From contig DASZJG010000024.1 in the NCBI GenBank assembly GCA_035948315.1, positions 117,381 through 181,380 of the forward strand: a DNA stretch of 64,000 bases, read 5' to 3'. The stretch is from CAJCJE01 sp035948315 (GTDB lineage: Bacteria > Actinomycetota > Actinomycetes > Mycobacteriales > Pseudonocardiaceae). This document shows positions 50,418 through 58,785 of this stretch, one piece after another. A model generated the notes under the pieces. That model was not told the DNA's origin. It saw only the letters and a program-made list of their open reading frames with translations, and ran no database searches. The position numbers and the translations under genes are program-made. Every line of letters begins with the position of its first letter. Position 1 is the stretch's first letter.

Positions 50418-51085
50418 GACGAACCTCCTTCGGTCTCATTGTTGAGTGCGCCACGCAGTGTGGTGAGGCATCGGCTGCGCGTTGGACCGATGCTGCCGCG
50501 CGGCATGCTGAGTGTTTCGGCGACCACGTTGTACTCGGCCCGGCCGGCCAGCACGGTGAGTCGCAGCAGTTCCTGGCAGCGTTGCGACAGTTGCCGGAAC
50601 GCCTTCCAGAGGGCGGTGTTGCGGTCGCGCTGCAGGGCTTCCTGTTCGGGCAGGCCGTCCTGAGCGCGGAGCCTGTCGAGGACCTCGTCGACAAGCGGTT
50701 GTTCGTTCTCGACACTGCGCACCACGCGCAGCGCCTCACGTCGGGTCGTGGTGATCAGCCAACGAGCGAGCGCTCTCGGTTCGGCAACCGAGTTGAGATT
50801 GCGCAGCAGCGTCAGCCAGACGGTCTGCACCACGTCCTCGGCCTGGGTCCGCTCGATCCCCTGCGCTCGAGCGACGTGCCAGACCAGCGGTGAGAGATCG
50901 TGGACAAGGGCATCGAGTGCCTGGCGATCGCCTTCGCGGGCAGCGACGAGACACGCTGCGTGTCGTTGGTACCCGCTCAGCTCCCACCAGGGCGCGTCCG
51001 CCATGTTCGCGTCCTCCAAGCTCGGGTCCGCACCCGACGTTGCCGCATCGACCCGGGTATCACCCCGTTTGCCGGTCATAACCAT
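50414..51085 (-). CDS. ECF RNA polymerase sigma factor (CHAT-associated)
   Basis: A 223-residue sigma-70 family factor. Sigma2 is seen in LVHDLSPLVWHVARAQGIERTQ with EDVVQTVWLTLLRNL, followed by RALARWLITTTRREALRVVR; sigma4 is LSQRCQELLRLTVLAGRAEYNVVAETLSMPRGSIGPTRSRCL, where SIGPTRSRCL is the recognition helix. AAGGAGGA seven nt upstream of the ATG at 51085 is the strongest ribosome site in the region. It heads an operon with the small two-part protein (4-bp overlap) and the TPR-CHAT protease, an arrangement I recall as recurrent in actinobacteria. Confidence 0.92.
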   Translation of the reverse strand: MVMTGKRGDTRVDAATSGADPSLEDANMADAPWWELSGYQRHAACLVAAREGDRQALDALVHDLSPLVWHVARAQGIERTQAEDVVQTVWLTLLRNLNSVAEPRALARWLITTTRREALRVVRSVENEQPLVDEVLDRLRAQDGLPEQEALQRDRNTALWKAFRQLSQRCQELLRLTVLAGRAEYNVVAETLSMPRGSIGPTRSRCLTTLRGALNNETEGGSS

Positions 51086-51239
51086 GCGGTGATCCTCCTT
51101 GATGCGGTGTGCCGGCCGGCTCGCCCCCACCCTCCCCAGGGCGGCAGCGCGCATGCCGTCGAGGTACAGGAGCGGTCCGGAGTCACCCAGATACACCGCA
51201 ACTTGGATTTATGTCGGAATCTTGCCACCCCGGACACGC

Positions 51240-51271
51240 CTGTGGCCGGGCGGTCACCCGCCCGGCCACAG
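51240..51271. terminator. perfect 14-bp hairpin, terminator of the small peptide gene
   Basis: CTGTGGCCGGGCGG (51240-51253), loop TCAC, CCGCCCGGCCACAG (51258-51271). It lies 19 bp after the stop of the 56-codon gene on the minus strand and 155 bp before the ECF sigma gene, so the peptide is probably transcribed separately from the sigma-CHAT operon. Confidence 0.85.
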
Positions 51272-51289
51272 TGTTCGACGTGGGAGTTC

Positions 51290-51460
51290 CTAGTTCGCCG
51301 GAACCGGAATGTCCTGACTGCCCCAGCCGCCGTTGGCGGGCTTGACGGTGCCCGGATCGCCTGCCGGTTCCGGTTCGGACGGCGCCTGCGGCTCGGTCGG
51401 CAGCGGCTGCTCGACCTCAAGGTCGTCCGGACCGCGCGTGTTCTCGGTGTTGTCCGTCAT
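51290..51460 (-). CDS. small acidic, proline-rich peptide gene (56 residues) next to the ECF-CHAT operon
   Basis: A 56-residue peptide with a strong ribosome site (AGGGAGGGG) before the ATG at 51460. It opens MTDNTENTRGPDDLEVE, continues with a proline/glutamate-rich middle (QPLPTEPQAPSEPEPAG) and ends GGWGSQDIPVPAN. No signal peptide, membrane segment or cysteine. It is followed by a 14-bp terminator and then the ECF sigma-CHAT operon on the same strand. The layout (acidic N terminus, distinct Gly-Trp-rich C terminus) resembles a leader-core peptide or a protease substrate, but no modification enzyme is adjacent. Function unknown. Confidence 0.65.
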   Translation of the reverse strand: MTDNTENTRGPDDLEVEQPLPTEPQAPSEPEPAGDPGTVKPANGGWGSQDIPVPAN

Positions 51461-51522
51461 GGGTGCTGACCCCTCCCTGTTCGACCCCGACACCTGAGTA
51501 CGTCCTCGCCGATGACGGCCAC

Positions 51523-51669
51523 TCACAGTGATGTGCTGAGCAATGAGTTGCGGCAAGCGGGTGAACGCACTGACAGCAGTATGCCGAACGGCCCAGCGAA
51601 GTAAAGGAAATTCTCACTGTCCGACGTGAAATTTGTTGAACCGTATTCTTTGACAATGATTTTGGGCAT
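51523..51669 (-). CDS. possible 48-residue peptide with ribosome site inside a hairpin
   Basis: A 48-codon frame opening MPKIIVKEYGSTNFTSD and ending RNSLLSTSL, with base composition clearly more AT-rich than all neighbours. On the minus strand the ribosome-site-like GAGGGGG lies in the 3' arm of the 51674-51714 hairpin, 5 nt before the ATG, so translation could be blocked by RNA folding. I do not recognise a family. It may be a genuine small peptide or chance; the AT-rich composition could also mark a promoter region for the small peptide gene at 51460. Confidence 0.3.
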   Translation of the reverse strand: MPKIIVKEYGSTNFTSDSENFLYFAGPFGILLSVRSPACRNSLLSTSL

Positions 51670-51673
51670 GGCG

Positions 51674-51714
51674 GAGGGCCCCCTCGCCCCCCGAACTCCA
51701 GGGAGGGGGCCCTC
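51674..51714. repeat. 12-bp inverted repeat with 17-nt loop
   Basis: GAGGGCCCCCTC (51674-51685) and GAGGGGGCCCTC (51703-51714) are exact reverse complements. It lies in the 589-bp gap between the small peptide gene and the beta-helix gene. Confidence 0.85.
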
Positions 51715-51723
51715 GTAGGCCAG

Positions 51724-51797
51724 GGTGCGCGCTGCCACGGTCGATGCCAGGCCCCTCCCGACTGAAACATCGACCGTGGCCCCTGCGCCGGCGCACC
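51724..51797. repeat. nested inverted repeats
   Basis: An inner perfect 12-bp pair, CCACGGTCGATG (51735-51746) and CATCGACCGTGG (51768-51779), is enclosed by GGTGCGC (51724-51730) and GCGCACC (51791-51797). With the hairpin at 51674-51714 this makes a densely structured 124-bp block. No gene is recognisable between 51798 and 52049 apart from the leader of the beta-helix gene. Confidence 0.8.
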
Positions 51798-52049
51798 CCG
51801 GCCGCTCTTGGGTGCCTCAACGAGCCACGTGGATCAAGAGCCGGAATGCCCTCGGCAGATACAGATTTGGCCGAAAAATCTTTCCCCGGTGAACTAAGTA
51901 GTTCTACGGAGTGTGTCCATTGACACGAGCATTGGTCCGATGTTTAAGTGTCAGGCGGCGCGACGATCAGGCGTGCCATGGAACAGAGCGGCGAGTACAT
52001 CCGATCTCTCGCTGTCCAAGTCAGATCCGAGGTTGAGGAGTGTGACCCA

Positions 52050-54731
52050 ATGGCGGGCCCTGCTCGTGCTCGTATCCGCACCGCGCTGGCCCTGGGCGGG
52101 TTGATCGCGGCCACTGTCCTGAGCGGAGGTGGGTCGGCCGCGGCGAACGCCGCGGCGGCCACCCCCGCGCACCACCTGTTCGTCGCCCCGACCGGCGCGG
52201 GAGCGTCCTGTTCGCCCGACGCGCCGTGCGCTCTGGCCACCGCGCAAACCGAAGTACGCGCCATGGCGAAATGGTTGCCCGGCGATATCGATGTTGATTT
52301 ATATGGCGGCGTCTACCGCCTGTCGCACACGCTCGTTCTAGGCCCACAGGATTCCGGCCAACACGGGCACACCGTGGCCTACCGTGCGCTGCCGGGCCAG
52401 AGTCCGGTGCTGAGCGGATCACAGCGGGTGACCGGCTGGACGTTGTCCGACCCGACGCACGGCATCTACCGGGCAGCCGTGCCCAAGGGCTCGTCCAGCG
52501 ACCAGTTGTTCGTGGACGGTGCCCGCGCGCAGCGGGCCAGAAGTTCGCTCAACCCCGGCGGCTTCAGCCTGGTCGGGTCGAGCTTCGTCACCAGCGACCC
52601 GTCCTATGCCGGGTTCACCAACCAGAGCCAGATCCAGGTGGTGGACGACAACGACTGGAAGCAGATGCGCTGTCCACTGCAGAGCATCACGGCGACCTCG
52701 ACCGGTGGGTCGAGCCTGAACATCGATCCGACCTGCTTCGCCAACAACGTGACGCACGTGCCGAACGCAGGATTCCCGTTCAACGGCAGCGGACTGCCCG
52801 CGCTCAACGCGATCTCCTGGTTGGAGAACGCCTACCAGCTGTTGACCCAGCCCGGACAGTTCTATCTGGACTCCGGCGCCGGCTACCTCTACTACAGTCC
52901 GCTGGCCGGCCAGAGCTTGGCCACGGCCGACGTCGAACTGCCTACCGTGCAGAACCTGCTCGACGTCGCCGGCACGCCGGGCCATCTCGCCCCGGTCATG
53001 TACGACGCGGCGGGCACCAGCTACACCGGATCATGGTCGGCGGCGACCGGCAGGCCCTACGGCGACCTCGGCGACGCGGTGAACTACACCCAGACCAACG
53101 GTGACTCGGCCAGCTTCACCTTCACCGGAACCGGTGTCCAGGTGCTCACCGAGACCAACACCGACGAGGGCGACATCGACGTCTACGTGGACGGCACCAA
53201 GACCGAGACGGTGTCCGCGTACAGCGCGACCCGCGAGGCGCAGCAGCCGGTGGTGGACATCGCCGGCCTTGCCAACGGGACGCACACCGTCAAGATCGTC
53301 AAGGTGAGCGGCCAGTACCTGCTGGTCAACGCGTTCACGGTGACCCCGACCGCGGTCGCGCCCGTGCACGACATGAGCTTCACCGGCATCACCTTCGAGA
53401 ACTCCACCTGGACGTATCCGGACACGGCCGGCTACATCGACAACCAGGCGGGCGTGCTGTGGGACCTGAGCAACGACACCCCGATCCGCATCCCGGCCGC
53501 GGTTCAGGTACATCGCGGTGATCACATCACGTTCAGCAAGGACACCATCGAGCACACCGGCGGCACCGGCATCGACTTCGCCGACGGCACCCAGAACTCC
53601 GGCATCAGCAACAGCACCATCACCGACACCTCCGGCGGCGGCGTCTCACTCGGCGAGGTCGACGACTACTACCTCACCGACCCCGCGCTGATGACCACAT
53701 CGGACACCATCGCCGACAACCTGATCACCCAGATCGGCAAGGACTACCACGACGCGGTCGGCGTCTGGGTCGGCTACACCCGCAACGCGGTGATCTCGCA
53801 CAACGAGGTCGGCTACACCGCCTACTCCGGCATGTCGATCGGCTGGGGCTGGGGTTGGGCCTCGGACTGCTCGTTGCAGGCCAAGCAGGGGCTGTCCCAA
53901 CCCTGCCGGCACGGCACCATCTACGCGGGCGGCAACCAGGTCACCGACAACTACGTGCACAACGTGATGGGCTGGCTGCACGACGGCGGCCCGGTGTACA
54001 CCAACGGTGGCCAGGGCGGCGGTCAGGGCGTGCCGAGCGCACCGTGCACGAGCACCTCGACGTTCAGCGGCAACGTGCTCGCCGACGGCAACGACACCAA
54101 CAACATGCTCTACCACGACGAGGGATCGTCGTGCTGGAACAGCTTCGACAACGTCACCGAGTTCGGCGGATCGGACTGGACCGGTGAGTGGACGCCGACC
54201 ATCAACACCATCGACATCCACGACAACTACACCGACAACCCGAACTACTACGACAACGGCACGAACATGACCTTCACCCAGGCCACGGTCGTGACCGACG
54301 GGAACTGGCCGGCCGCGGCGAAGTCGATCATGGCGACCGCCGGTCTGTCGCCGCAACCGCCGCTGACCGGGCGGATCGACGACGACAACCTGGCCATCCA
54401 GTACTCGGGTGCCTGGTCGGCGAGCGGTTTCCGGGCGCTGGGCGACTACGACGACGGCGTGCACTACGCGCAGACCAACGGTGCGTCCGCGTCGCTCACG
54501 TTCACCGGCAGCGGCATCACCTTCTACACCGAGACCAATGTGGACGAAGGCACGATCGGCGTGAGCGTGGACGGCGTGTCCAAGGGCACGGTCAACGCCA
54601 ACACGGCCACCCGCGTCGCCCAGGTGCCGCTGTACTCGATCAGCGGGCTGAGCCCAGGCCAGCACACCATCACGGTGACCAAGCAGAGCGGCCAGTACCT
54701 GCTGGTCGACGGGTTCTCCATCAACGGCTGA
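52050..54731 (+). CDS. secreted right-handed beta-helix protein with two carbohydrate-binding-like modules
   Basis: An 893-residue secreted protein, probably a polysaccharide lyase or hydrolase (GH141/pectate-lyase-like folds are candidates). A signal peptide (about residues 1-40) is followed by FVAPTGAGASCSPDAPCALATAQTEVRA, the usual entry to such beta-helix enzymes, and YRALPGQSPVLSGSQRV. Residues about 470-690 carry the helix rungs (DHITFSKDTIEHTGGTGIDF, NAVISHNEVGYTAYSGMSIG). Two similar 110-residue modules lie at about 325-434 and 783-893 (YTGSWSA/YSGAWSA ... SGQYLLVNAF/SGQYLLVDGF); the first sits within the catalytic chain. GAGGAG lies 11 nt upstream of the ATG. Confidence 0.82.
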   Translation: MAGPARARIRTALALGGLIAATVLSGGGSAAANAAAATPAHHLFVAPTGAGASCSPDAPCALATAQTEVRAMAKWLPGDIDVDLYGGVYRLSHTLVLGPQDSGQHGHTVAYRALPGQSPVLSGSQRVTGWTLSDPTHGIYRAAVPKGSSSDQLFVDGARAQRARSSLNPGGFSLVGSSFVTSDPSYAGFTNQSQIQVVDDNDWKQMRCPLQSITATSTGGSSLNIDPTCFANNVTHVPNAGFPFNGSGLPALNAISWLENAYQLLTQPGQFYLDSGAGYLYYSPLAGQSLATADVELPTVQNLLDVAGTPGHLAPVMYDAAGTSYTGSWSAATGRPYGDLGDAVNYTQTNGDSASFTFTGTGVQVLTETNTDEGDIDVYVDGTKTETVSAYSATREAQQPVVDIAGLANGTHTVKIVKVSGQYLLVNAFTVTPTAVAPVHDMSFTGITFENSTWTYPDTAGYIDNQAGVLWDLSNDTPIRIPAAVQVHRGDHITFSKDTIEHTGGTGIDFADGTQNSGISNSTITDTSGGGVSLGEVDDYYLTDPALMTTSDTIADNLITQIGKDYHDAVGVWVGYTRNAVISHNEVGYTAYSGMSIGWGWGWASDCSLQAKQGLSQPCRHGTIYAGGNQVTDNYVHNVMGWLHDGGPVYTNGGQGGGQGVPSAPCTSTSTFSGNVLADGNDTNNMLYHDEGSSCWNSFDNVTEFGGSDWTGEWTPTINTIDIHDNYTDNPNYYDNGTNMTFTQATVVTDGNWPAAAKSIMATAGLSPQPPLTGRIDDDNLAIQYSGAWSASGFRALGDYDDGVHYAQTNGASASLTFTGSGITFYTETNVDEGTIGVSVDGVSKGTVNANTATRVAQVPLYSISGLSPGQHTITVTKQSGQYLLVDGFSING

Positions 54732-54739
54732 GAAACTGG

Positions 54740-54767
54740 CGCGGGCCGGCAGTGCTGCCGGCCCGCG
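54740..54767. terminator. bidirectional terminator hairpin
   Basis: CGCGGGCCGGCAG and CTGCCGGCCCGCG pair over 13 bp around a very short centre, in the 40-bp gap between the convergent beta-helix and F420-oxidoreductase genes. Confidence 0.8.
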
Positions 54768-54771
54768 TCGC

Positions 54772-55602
54772 TCAGGCGCCGAGCACCTCGGCCGCGGCGG
54801 CCTCGAACTTGTCGAGTTCCGCCTCGATCACGCTGGCACCGGCCGAAGGCACCCAGTGCACGGCGCGACTGAAACCGGCCTCGGCGAAGGCCTCGATCAC
54901 CTTCGGGTCGGCCGGAATACCCATGATCTGGAGGTCGATCGGCCGATCCGCGCGGTCGCGCAGTTCCTTGGCCCGGTCGAGGATGCCCCGACCCGCGTAG
55001 TTCGGCATCCAGCCGTCCGCGTAGTCGAGCACCCGGTCCAGCACGGTCGGGCCGTTCCCGCCCATGATGATCGGCGGGTGCGGTCGCTGCGCGGGCTTGG
55101 GCCAGGACCAGATCCGCTCGAAGTTCACGTACTTGCCGGCGTAGCTCGCTTCATCCTGCGTCCAGATCGCCCGCATCGCCTCGACCCGCTCGCGCAGCAG
55201 CGCCGTCCTGGTCTTCGGGTCGGTGCCGTGGTCGGCCATTTCCTCGCGGTTCCAGCCAAGGCCGATACCGAACTCGACCCGGCCGCCGGAGAGCACGTCG
55301 ATGCTGGCGACCTCCTTGGCGGTGTGGATCGGGTCGCGCTGCATCAGCAGACACACGCCGCTGCCGACGCGGAGTTTGGTGGTCGCGGCGGCAGCGGCGG
55401 TCATGGTCACGAACAGGTCGTAGGTGTGCTTGTACTTCTCCGGCAGGTCGCCGCCGCCCGGATAGGGGCTTTGCCGGTCGGCCGGGATGTGCGAGTGCTC
55501 CGGGAAGAACAGCGCGGAGTGCCCGCGCTGCTCCACCAACCTCGCCGTGTTCGCTGGATCAAGGGCGTAGTGAGTCGCGAAGATCGCGATACCGGTATCC
55601 AC
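54772..55602 (-). CDS. F420-dependent LLM class oxidoreductase (third copy)
   Basis: A 276-residue luciferase-fold enzyme of the TIGR03619-like F420 group. Seen are MDTGIAIFATHYALDPA, ALFFPEHSHIPADRQSPYPGG, LRVGSGVCLLMQRDPIHTAKEVAS, the cofactor loop GRVEFGIGLGWNREEM and PPIIMGGNGPTVLDRVLDYADGWMP. The PEHSHIP wording is shared by mycobacterial relatives; substrate unknown. GTG start, with TATGGT (55611-55616) 8 nt upstream, so it probably has its own leaderless promoter although it lies only 43 bp after the rhamnose-binding protein gene on the same strand. Confidence 0.9.
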   Translation of the reverse strand: MDTGIAIFATHYALDPANTARLVEQRGHSALFFPEHSHIPADRQSPYPGGGDLPEKYKHTYDLFVTMTAAAAATTKLRVGSGVCLLMQRDPIHTAKEVASIDVLSGGRVEFGIGLGWNREEMADHGTDPKTRTALLRERVEAMRAIWTQDEASYAGKYVNFERIWSWPKPAQRPHPPIIMGGNGPTVLDRVLDYADGWMPNYAGRGILDRAKELRDRADRPIDLQIMGIPADPKVIEAFAEAGFSRAVHWVPSAGASVIEAELDKFEAAAAEVLGA

Positions 55603-55645
55603 GCCTTCGTACCATACGCACTGTGCACCATACGCCCGGTGCGTG

Positions 55646-56710
55646 TCAGAAGTTGTAGTTGCCCACGTTGGCCGCGTTGAACACGGTCGGCGGCCCGAGC
55701 ACCACGGACGGACCGGTCGTGCCGGCGGCCGCCAGCACCGTGTAGCTGCCCAGCGAACCCGCGTCGAACTTCGACCCGGCCAGCAGGCTGGCGCTGCCCG
55801 AGGCGAGCCCGGCCGCCGCGTAGCCGGCCAGGTAGCCCAACTTGCCCGGATCCCACAGCTCGAACTGCTTGACCGTGCCGTCCAGCACGTAGGACTTCAT
55901 CTGCGAGGGCAGGCCGAGGCCGGTCAGCGTGAGGTGCGAGAGCAGATCCTTGTGCGTGTCCAGGTACTGCGCCGCGGTGGAGATGCCGACCGTGGTGGGG
56001 GAGATGATGCCGGCAAGGGAAGGATAGCCGGACAACAGTCCCTGTAGGACGGTCAGCGAGGTCGCCGGGTCGTCGTTGCCGTACACCGTGGTGACCAGCT
56101 GCATGTTCGGGTACTTCTTCAGCTCCTGCTTCATGTAGCTGATCCAGGAGTTCTGGTTGGTCGCGCTGGCCGCGGCGGACAGGATCGCGATCTGGCCCTT
56201 GCCGCCGATCTCGTTGGCCAGCAGGTCCACTTCGGACGTGCCGATCTGCTCGGTGTTGGCCTGGTTGATGAACAGGTGGTTCGGCGTGCTGCCGCAGGAG
56301 ATGTCGGAGTCGAAGGACACGATCTTGATGCCGGCCTGGGACGCCTGGTTCAGCGACGGGCACAGCGCGGACGGGTCGTTGCCGGCGATCACGATGGCGT
56401 CCGCGTGCGCCTGGATCGCCGCCTGGATCGACGGGATCTGCGCGGCCGCGGTGTCCTGGGTACCGCTGGACACCACCGCCTTGCCGCCGATCTCCTGCAC
56501 GGCCTTCTGCCCGCCCTGGTCGGCGATGACCTCGTACGGGTTCTGGGTGTCCTTCGGGATGAAGTACACCGTGAGACCCTTCTTGAAGCCGTGCGCGGTC
56601 GGCGCGGCCGTCGAATCGCCGGCCGTGTTGTTGGACGGCGCACAGGCACAGGCCAGCGCCGCGGTCAGCGCGATGGCGAACGCGCCGGTGACCGCACGGA
56701 TCTTCCTCAT
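55646..56710 (-). CDS. rhaS: rhamnose-type ABC transporter substrate-binding lipoprotein
   Basis: A 354-residue periplasmic-binding-protein family member. The signal has a lipobox-like LTAALACAC with the lipid-carrying cysteine at residue 21 or 23. The mature chain VYFIPKDTQNPYEVIADQGG, VVSSGTQDTAAAQIPSIQAA, ADAIVIAGNDPSALCPSL and LFINQANTEQIG matches the RhaS-type rhamnose-binding proteins closely. It delivers sugar to RhaP/RhaQ. It is the last gene of the four-gene importer operon, 25 bp after rhaQ. Rhamnose specificity is inferred from similarity. Confidence 0.92.
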   Translation of the reverse strand: MRKIRAVTGAFAIALTAALACACAPSNNTAGDSTAAPTAHGFKKGLTVYFIPKDTQNPYEVIADQGGQKAVQEIGGKAVVSSGTQDTAAAQIPSIQAAIQAHADAIVIAGNDPSALCPSLNQASQAGIKIVSFDSDISCGSTPNHLFINQANTEQIGTSEVDLLANEIGGKGQIAILSAAASATNQNSWISYMKQELKKYPNMQLVTTVYGNDDPATSLTVLQGLLSGYPSLAGIISPTTVGISTAAQYLDTHKDLLSHLTLTGLGLPSQMKSYVLDGTVKQFELWDPGKLGYLAGYAAAGLASGSASLLAGSKFDAGSLGSYTVLAAAGTTGPSVVLGPPTVFNAANVGNYNF

Positions 56711-56735
56711 CCCAGTACCTCTCTCTGCGTTGAGT

Positions 56736-57776
56736 TCAGTTGCGGCGGGCGCGGGCGCGAATACGCCGCAGCGCCTCCCGGCCGTTCGGGATGATCACGC
56801 TGATCAGCAGCAGGCCGCCGATCACGATGTTCTGGATCTCCGGTGCCACGTTGAGCTGCGTCAGCACCTGTTGCAGGCAGCCGACCACGACGACGGACAG
56901 CACGACCCCGATCACGCTGCCCTTGCCGCCGAAGATGGACACCCCGCCGAACAGCACGATCGCCACCACGTTGAGTTCCAGCCCGGTGCCCGCGTCATAG
57001 CTGACGGAGGCGTTCTTCAGGGTGAACAGGATGCCGGCGAAGGAGCACAGCAGCCCGGATACGACGAACAGCCAGAACTTCAACCGGTTCACCCGGATCC
57101 CGCTGAACTGCGCGGCCTCCGGCTGCAACCCGGTCGCCACGATCGCCCGACCCAGCGGCGTCGCGTGCAGGATGACTCCGGCGACCACCGCGAGCACCAG
57201 GAAGATCAGCGTGGACCAGGCGATCTCCGTGCCGGAGATGGGCACCGCGCCGATGGTGGTCAGCGAGGTCGGGAAACCGGTGACGGTGCGCGGCGCGAGC
57301 ACGATCTCGGCGAGCCCGCGGAACAGCGCCAGGGTGCCGATGGTGACCGCGATCGAGGGCAGCCCGAGCCTGGTCACCAGCAGGCCGTTCAACGCGCCGC
57401 CGGCCAGGCCGACCAGCAGCGACACACCCATCGCCGCCCACACCGACCACCCCGCGCCGAACAGCGCGCCCAGCACCGCGCCGGACAGGCCGAGCATGGA
57501 CGCGACCGACAGGTCGATCTCGGCGGTCATGATGATCAGCATCAGCGGCAGCGCCATGATGGCGATCTCGCCCATGTTCAGGCCGATGTAGAAGACATTG
57601 GTGACCTGGAGGAAGTGATCCGAGGTCGCCGAGCCGAAGATCAGCGTCGCGACCAGCACCACCACCAGCGCGCTCTCCCAGCGCAGCAGCGCGCGCAGCG
57701 GCGAACGCCTTTCCGCGGTCGCGTCGTCGGGCGGCAGGGGAGCGCGGGTCACCGGGTTGGCCGTCTCAGACGTCAC
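56736..57776 (-). CDS. rhaQ: rhamnose-type ABC transporter permease RhaQ
   Basis: A 346-residue ribose/rhamnose-class permease with eight to ten membrane segments. Landmarks are EIAIMALPLMLIIMTAEIDLSVASMLGLSG, GALNGLLVTRLGLPSIAVTIGT, the EAA-like loop GRAIVATGLQPEAAQFSGI and NVVAIVLFGGVSIFGGKGSVIGV. It forms a heterodimeric channel with RhaP. Its start overlaps the rhaP stop by 11 bp. A basic tail (ALRRIRARARRN) ends the chain in the cytoplasm. Confidence 0.93.
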   Translation of the reverse strand: MTSETANPVTRAPLPPDDATAERRSPLRALLRWESALVVVLVATLIFGSATSDHFLQVTNVFYIGLNMGEIAIMALPLMLIIMTAEIDLSVASMLGLSGAVLGALFGAGWSVWAAMGVSLLVGLAGGALNGLLVTRLGLPSIAVTIGTLALFRGLAEIVLAPRTVTGFPTSLTTIGAVPISGTEIAWSTLIFLVLAVVAGVILHATPLGRAIVATGLQPEAAQFSGIRVNRLKFWLFVVSGLLCSFAGILFTLKNASVSYDAGTGLELNVVAIVLFGGVSIFGGKGSVIGVVLSVVVVGCLQQVLTQLNVAPEIQNIVIGGLLLISVIIPNGREALRRIRARARRN

Positions 57777-58785
57777 GGTGCGCCCCCTCGGCCGTGCGCA
57801 GGCGGCGCGCCACCCGCAGACCCAGCCAGCGGTCGAACGCGATGGTCGCCAGCAGCAGCGCGCCCGCGATCGCCTCGTCCCAGAACGCCGAGATGCGCGC
57901 GGCCACCAGCGCCTGGTTGATCGTGTTGAGCAGCACCGCGCCCAGCGCCGCGCCGAGCACGGTGCCGCTGCCGCCGAAGATCGCCACGCCGCCGACCACC
58001 ACCGCGGAGATCACGGTCAGCTCGTAGCCGGTGCCGCCGGTCACGTCGATCTGCGCGTGCAGCGCCAGGAACAGCACGCCGGCCAGGCCGGCCAGCGCGC
58101 CGCTGAGCGTGAACGCGGTGAACACGCGTCGACCGGTCGGGATGCCGGCGAGCATGGCCGCGTCCGGATTGGACCCGATCGCGTACAGGTCGCGGCTGGC
58201 CCGGAAGGCCCGCATCGCGTAGCCGGCGATGGCGACGACGATCGCGACGATGATGGCCAGCCACGGGATGCCGATGACGGTCCGGTAGCCGACCGCGGTG
58301 AGCGCGGTCGGGATCTTGTCGGGGTCGATGGTGTGGCCGTTGACGACCATGCCGTCGATGCCGCGGATGATGTAGAGCATCGCAAGCGTGACCACCAGGC
58401 TCGGCACCCGGCTGACCGTGGTCACGATGCCGTTGATCGCGCCGATCGCCGCACCGATCGCGATGCCCACGACGAAGCCGAGGATCACCGGCGTGCCCGG
58501 ATGGTGCGCGAACAGGTCACCGACCAGGTAGGCGGAGAAGCCGACCACCGAGCCGACCGAAAGGTCCACGTTGCGGGTGACCACGACCATGGTCTCGCCG
58601 ACGCCGAGCAACGCGATCAGCGCCGCCCCGGTGAGCAGTTGCTGCACGCTGTTGGCATCGGCGAAGTCGTGGTTGGTCAAGGTGGTCACCGCGAACACCA
58701 CCACGATGGCGACGCCGATGCCGAGTTCGCGGACCCGCAGCAGCGAGCCGGTCCGCGCGAAGCGGGGTGCGGTCACGGAGGTCAT
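57766..58785 (-). CDS. rhaP: rhamnose-type ABC transporter permease RhaP
   Basis: A 339-residue permease of the same class as RhaQ. Landmarks are LGVGETMVVVTRNVDLSVGSVVGFSAY, AIGAINGIVTTVSRVPSLVVTLAML, LYAIGSNPDAAMLAGIPTGRR and ISAVVVGGVAIFGGSGTVLGA. The NVDLSVGS and SNPDAA stretches are typical of sugar importers of the ribose/rhamnose/autoinducer-2 group. Its ATG overlaps the ATPase stop by 4 bp, so translation is coupled. Confidence 0.93.
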   Translation of the reverse strand: MTSVTAPRFARTGSLLRVRELGIGVAIVVVFAVTTLTNHDFADANSVQQLLTGAALIALLGVGETMVVVTRNVDLSVGSVVGFSAYLVGDLFAHHPGTPVILGFVVGIAIGAAIGAINGIVTTVSRVPSLVVTLAMLYIIRGIDGMVVNGHTIDPDKIPTALTAVGYRTVIGIPWLAIIVAIVVAIAGYAMRAFRASRDLYAIGSNPDAAMLAGIPTGRRVFTAFTLSGALAGLAGVLFLALHAQIDVTGGTGYELTVISAVVVGGVAIFGGSGTVLGAALGAVLLNTINQALVAARISAFWDEAIAGALLLATIAFDRWLGLRVARRLRTAEGAHRDV

